Assembly: GCA_016722025.1 (NCBI GenBank)
Contig: JADKGZ010000024.1
Location: forward strand, 1 to 34,050
Direction of reading: 5' to 3'
DNA length: 34,050 bases
Source: Acidimicrobiaceae bacterium
Lineage (GTDB): Bacteria; Actinomycetota; Acidimicrobiia; Acidimicrobiales; Ilumatobacteraceae
Positions within the stretch are counted from its first letter, which is position 1; every line of letters starts with the position of its first letter. The notes under the pieces are model-generated. The model was not told where the DNA came from and made no database searches. It saw only the letters and a program-made list of their open reading frames with translations. The position numbers were made by a program, and so were the translations under genes. Shown one piece after another: positions 31,665 to 34,050 of this stretch.

Positions 31665-32848
31665 ATGCCCACTCACACCCCTCTCGCCGCATCCATGGCG
31701 CCGCGGTCCGGCGCCTCGGCATGGTCAGCACCTACCCCCCGAAGCTCTGTGGGCTGGCGACCTTTGCCGCAGCACTCACCAACGCACTGCGCGATGCAGG
31801 CCACCGAGTCGACGTCGTGCGCATCAACGACGGGGACGAGCCAGCCGCGATCGGCCAGACCGTCGCGGGTGAGCTGGTGAACGGCTCGGCGCCTTCCGTT
31901 CGGCACGCAGCAGCCATCCTCTCGCGGTGCGAAGCCGTGATCATCCAGCACGAGTACGGCATCTTCGGCGGTGACGACGGCGACGAAGTGCTGCAGTTGC
32001 TCGACGCGCTCGACGCACCCGCCATCGTCGTGCTGCACACCGTGCCCCTGGTGCCCACCGACCACCAGAAGACGGTGCTGGAAGCAGTGTGCGCACGCGC
32101 CGCCAAGGTGGTGGTGATGACCGAGACGGCCAACACCAGGCTGTGCTCGTCGTACATCGTCGACCCCCGTGGCGTGGAGGTGGTGCCCCACGGCGCCGCA
32201 CTGGCGCCCGGCAACGGCAACGGCAACGGCAACGAGTCGACCGTCGGCGAGCGGCCGCAGTTGCTCACCTGGGGCCTCCTCGGGCCCGGCAAGGGCATCG
32301 AACACGCCATCGACTCGCTGGCGCTGCTGTCGGACATGCGACCGCGCCTGCGCTACACCATCGCCGGCGTGACGCACCCAAAGGTGTTCGCTCGTGCGGG
32401 CGACGCCTATCGCAACTCGTTGCTGCGACGCACGTGGTCGAACGGCATCGCCGGATCAGTGCACTTCGACGACACGTACCGCAACGTCGACCAGCTCACT
32501 CGCTTCGTCGCCAGCGCCTCGCTGGTGCTGCTGCCGTACGACTCGAAGGACCAAGTGACATCCGGCGTGCTGGTCGACGCACTCGCGGCCGGTCGGCCCG
32601 TGATCGCCACCGCCTTTCCGCATGCCATCGAGCTGCAGGCCAGCGGCGCGGTGAAAGTGGTGCCCCACGGCGACTCCGCGGCGCTGGCGGACGCCATCAG
32701 GACCGTGATGAGCGACCCGATGGTCTTGAACAGCATGACGGTCAACGCTCGCCGGCTGGCACCGTCGCTGAGCTGGGCGTCGGTCGCCGATGAGTACCTG
32801 CGCCTGTGCACGGAACTGGACCCGATCGTCGAGCCGGTGGCGATATGA
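31665..32848 (+). CDS. GT4-family glycosyltransferase, start region apparently lacks one base
   Basis: GAGGAGG lies a few bases before ATG 31665, the natural start, but its frame does not continue. The protein frame begins with RRLGMVSTYPPKLCGLATFA around 31700, one base out. A missing base between 31670 and 31700 would give about 394 residues; otherwise translation must start at ATG 31721 without a ribosome site. The rest is intact: GT-B N-domain (VVRINDGDEP, VIIQHEYGIFGGDDG), donor domain LLTWGLLGPGKGIEHAIDSL and the late LLPYDSKDQVTSGVLVDALA (E/DxxxxG-type region). A (GN)4 low-complexity loop links the domains. It overlaps the next gene by 4 bp. The product is probably a mannoside-type glycan, inferred from the neighbours. 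Confidence 0.8.
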
Positions 32849-33903
32849 CGATCGACGACCACGACCACGACCACGAACGCGACCACGAACGCGGCAACGC
32901 CGCCGACGGGCACACGTTCGATCACCTGCTGGCCATGAGCGACCAGCGAGGTCTGTTCGAGCACGCCAAGGGCACAGAACCCCGCGTCGAGCATGGTTAC
33001 TGCACCGACGACAACGCGCGCATGCTGGTGGTCACCTCCCGCGTGCCCGATGTGGGTGCTGCTCATCAGCTGTCGCGCCTGGCGCTGCACTTCACGCGCG
33101 CGGCACAGGCCAACGACGGCCGCTGCCGCAACCGCATGGACGCCGCCGGCCGGTGGACCGACGAGCCGGGCACCGAGGACTGCTGGGGCCGCAGCATCTG
33201 GGGCTTCGGCGTCGCAGCCGCTCAGCATCGCAATCCCGCAGTTCGCCGCTGGGCGCAGCAGTCGTTCGACAAGGGAGTGCAGCAACGCTCGCCGTGGCCG
33301 CGTTCGATGGTGTTCGCCGCCCTCGGTGCCGCCGAGGTGGCGGCCATCGACCCTCAGCACACACCCGCTCGCGCCCTGTTGAACGACCTGCTCGGCATGA
33401 TTGGGCCACTCCTGCGCGATGACTGGGTGTGGCCGGAGCAGCAGTTGGCCTATGGCAACGCCTCGGTCGCCGAGGCCGTGATGGCTGCGGGCGCTGCGCT
33501 CGGCCGCCCGCTCGACGTGGACCGTGGCCTGCGCATGCTTTCCTGGCTGCTGGCGTCGGAGACGCGCGACGGCCACCTCTCGGTCACCGGCGTCGGCGGC
33601 CGCCGCGCCGATGAGCACGGCCCACAGTTCGACCAGCAACCCATCGAGGTCGCAGCGATGGCCGATGCATGCTGGCGAGCACATCTGATCACCGGCGACC
33701 CGTCGTGGATCGGCGGGGTGGAGACGGCGGCGGCCTGGTTCCGCGGCCACAACGACGCTGGCCTGATGATGATCGACGAGCGATCTCACGGCAGCTACGA
33801 CGGCCTGCACCCCCACAGCGTGAACCTCAACCAGGGCGCGGAGTCCACGCTGGCGCTGATCTCCACGATGCAGCGAACCGATGCACTGGTCGGCTCACGA
33901 TGA
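32845..33903 (+). CDS. Alpha/alpha-barrel glycosidase-like protein of the GT4-GH130 cluster
   Basis: 352 residues. After a His/Asp-rich leader (DDHDHDHERDHERG) the protein reads HLLAMSDQRGLFEHAKG, HGYCTDDNARMLVVTSR, then RMDAAGRWTDEPGTEDCWGR and SPWPRSMVFAALGAAEVAA. It ends with GPQFDQQPIEVAAMADACW and a NQGAESTLALI helix. Repeated helix pairs fit an (alpha/alpha)6 barrel like those of six-hairpin glycosidases. Proteins of this type sit between GT4 and GH130 genes in many bacteria and are often annotated only as glycosyltransferase-associated. ATG 32845 overlaps the GT4 stop and its own stop overlaps the next start (both ATGA). The His-rich leader might bind metal. Confidence 0.75.
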   Translation: MTIDDHDHDHERDHERGNAADGHTFDHLLAMSDQRGLFEHAKGTEPRVEHGYCTDDNARMLVVTSRVPDVGAAHQLSRLALHFTRAAQANDGRCRNRMDAAGRWTDEPGTEDCWGRSIWGFGVAAAQHRNPAVRRWAQQSFDKGVQQRSPWPRSMVFAALGAAEVAAIDPQHTPARALLNDLLGMIGPLLRDDWVWPEQQLAYGNASVAEAVMAAGAALGRPLDVDRGLRMLSWLLASETRDGHLSVTGVGGRRADEHGPQFDQQPIEVAAMADACWRAHLITGDPSWIGGVETAAAWFRGHNDAGLMMIDERSHGSYDGLHPHSVNLNQGAESTLALISTMQRTDALVGSR

Positions 33904-34050
33904 CCACTTCACCCACCGTCGGCACCGTGCACGTCACCGAGACCGGCATCGACCTGCAGCCGGATCACTCGCGAGTCGTTCTCCGCCTGTTCGTGGCCGG
34001 TCGAGGAGACGTCGCCTCCCGGCGACTCACGCATCGGTGGTCATCCAGCG
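33900..34050 (+). CDS. GH130-type phosphorylase, partial (C-terminus beyond right edge)
   Basis: Starts at ATG 33900 inside the previous stop (ATGA). The visible N-terminus, VHVTETGIDLQPDHSRVVLR followed by LFVAGRG, matches the start of GH130 mannoside phosphorylases (older name PH1107-like glycosidases), which release mannose 1-phosphate from beta-mannosides. Only about 50 residues are present, before the catalytic domain. The expected next segment, THASVVIQR, is in another frame from about 34022, so a further missing base near 34010-34024 is suspected. The call rests on the short N-terminus plus the cluster context. Confidence 0.6.
   Translation, partial: MTTSPTVGTVHVTETGIDLQPDHSRVVLRLFVAGRGDVASRRLTHRWSSS

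Noticed and set aside
32214..32233. GGCAAC tandem repeat as a regulatory repeat
   Set aside because: It encodes a short Gly-Asn linker between the two GT-B domains of the glycosyltransferase and needs no other explanation.

Overview
The window looks like a chromosomal stretch of a high-GC, mycothiol/F420-type actinobacterium. An Acidimicrobiia (Ilumatobacter-like) source is my best guess, from the mix of WS/DGAT acyltransferase, luciferase-like monooxygenase, DUF385/Ddn-like protein, DUF2510 protein, DrrAB exporter and Rv2466c-like DsbA protein. I see no rRNA, tRNA, insertion sequence, prophage or CRISPR array. Genes are dense on both strands, often with 4-bp ATGA/GTGA overlaps that point to coupled translation.

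Region 1 (1-10.7 kb) is the most unusual part. A leftward cluster encodes a membrane-anchored protein with a GrpE-like C-terminal domain, two tandem dynamin-like GTPases, and an Asp/Gly-rich protein with calcium-loop-like repeats that runs off the left edge. Rightward genes encode a small membrane-anchored four-cysteine protein, a DUF2510 four-helix membrane protein and a Tyr/Trp-rich tandem-repeat protein; a compositional relative of the last lies about 3 kb away. Four of these genes are preceded by the same bipartite sequence, GGAAC-N17-CATC, with identical spacing, which I read as one ECF-sigma-type regulon. The whole resembles, in concept, the mycobacterial iniBAC envelope-stress locus, where IniA and IniC are dynamin-like. 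An SnoaL-like protein, a lipoprotein, a small membrane protein, a VapB antitoxin remnant and a peptidase E lie between, followed by a phasin-like gene behind an 18-bp palindrome.

Region 2 (10.7-27.7 kb) is general metabolism: two alpha/beta hydrolases, a zinc-free MDR oxidoreductase, a DUF385 protein, a degenerate HNH protein, a GNAT-adenosine deaminase pair, a luciferase-like monooxygenase, a YghZ-type aldo-keto reductase, a DrrAB-type ABC exporter, a WS/DGAT with a very basic tail, and an amidase-cytochrome P450-GNAT operon facing a GT1 glycosyltransferase.

Region 3 (27.7-34.05 kb) holds a DUF1348-TetR operon behind a perfect 18-bp palindrome, a membrane-anchored HExxH metallopeptidase, an Rv2466c-like DsbA protein, a tiny CxxC protein, and a GT4 / alpha-alpha-barrel / GH130-type operon that runs off the right edge.

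Caution for users: at least five genes are split by single-base frame changes (GTPase 2, one hydrolase, one GNAT, the P450, the GT4), with further suspected ones at 440-447, 22850-22925 and near 34020. Because each interrupted gene is otherwise intact in both frames, indel errors in a draft assembly are more likely than genuine gene decay.
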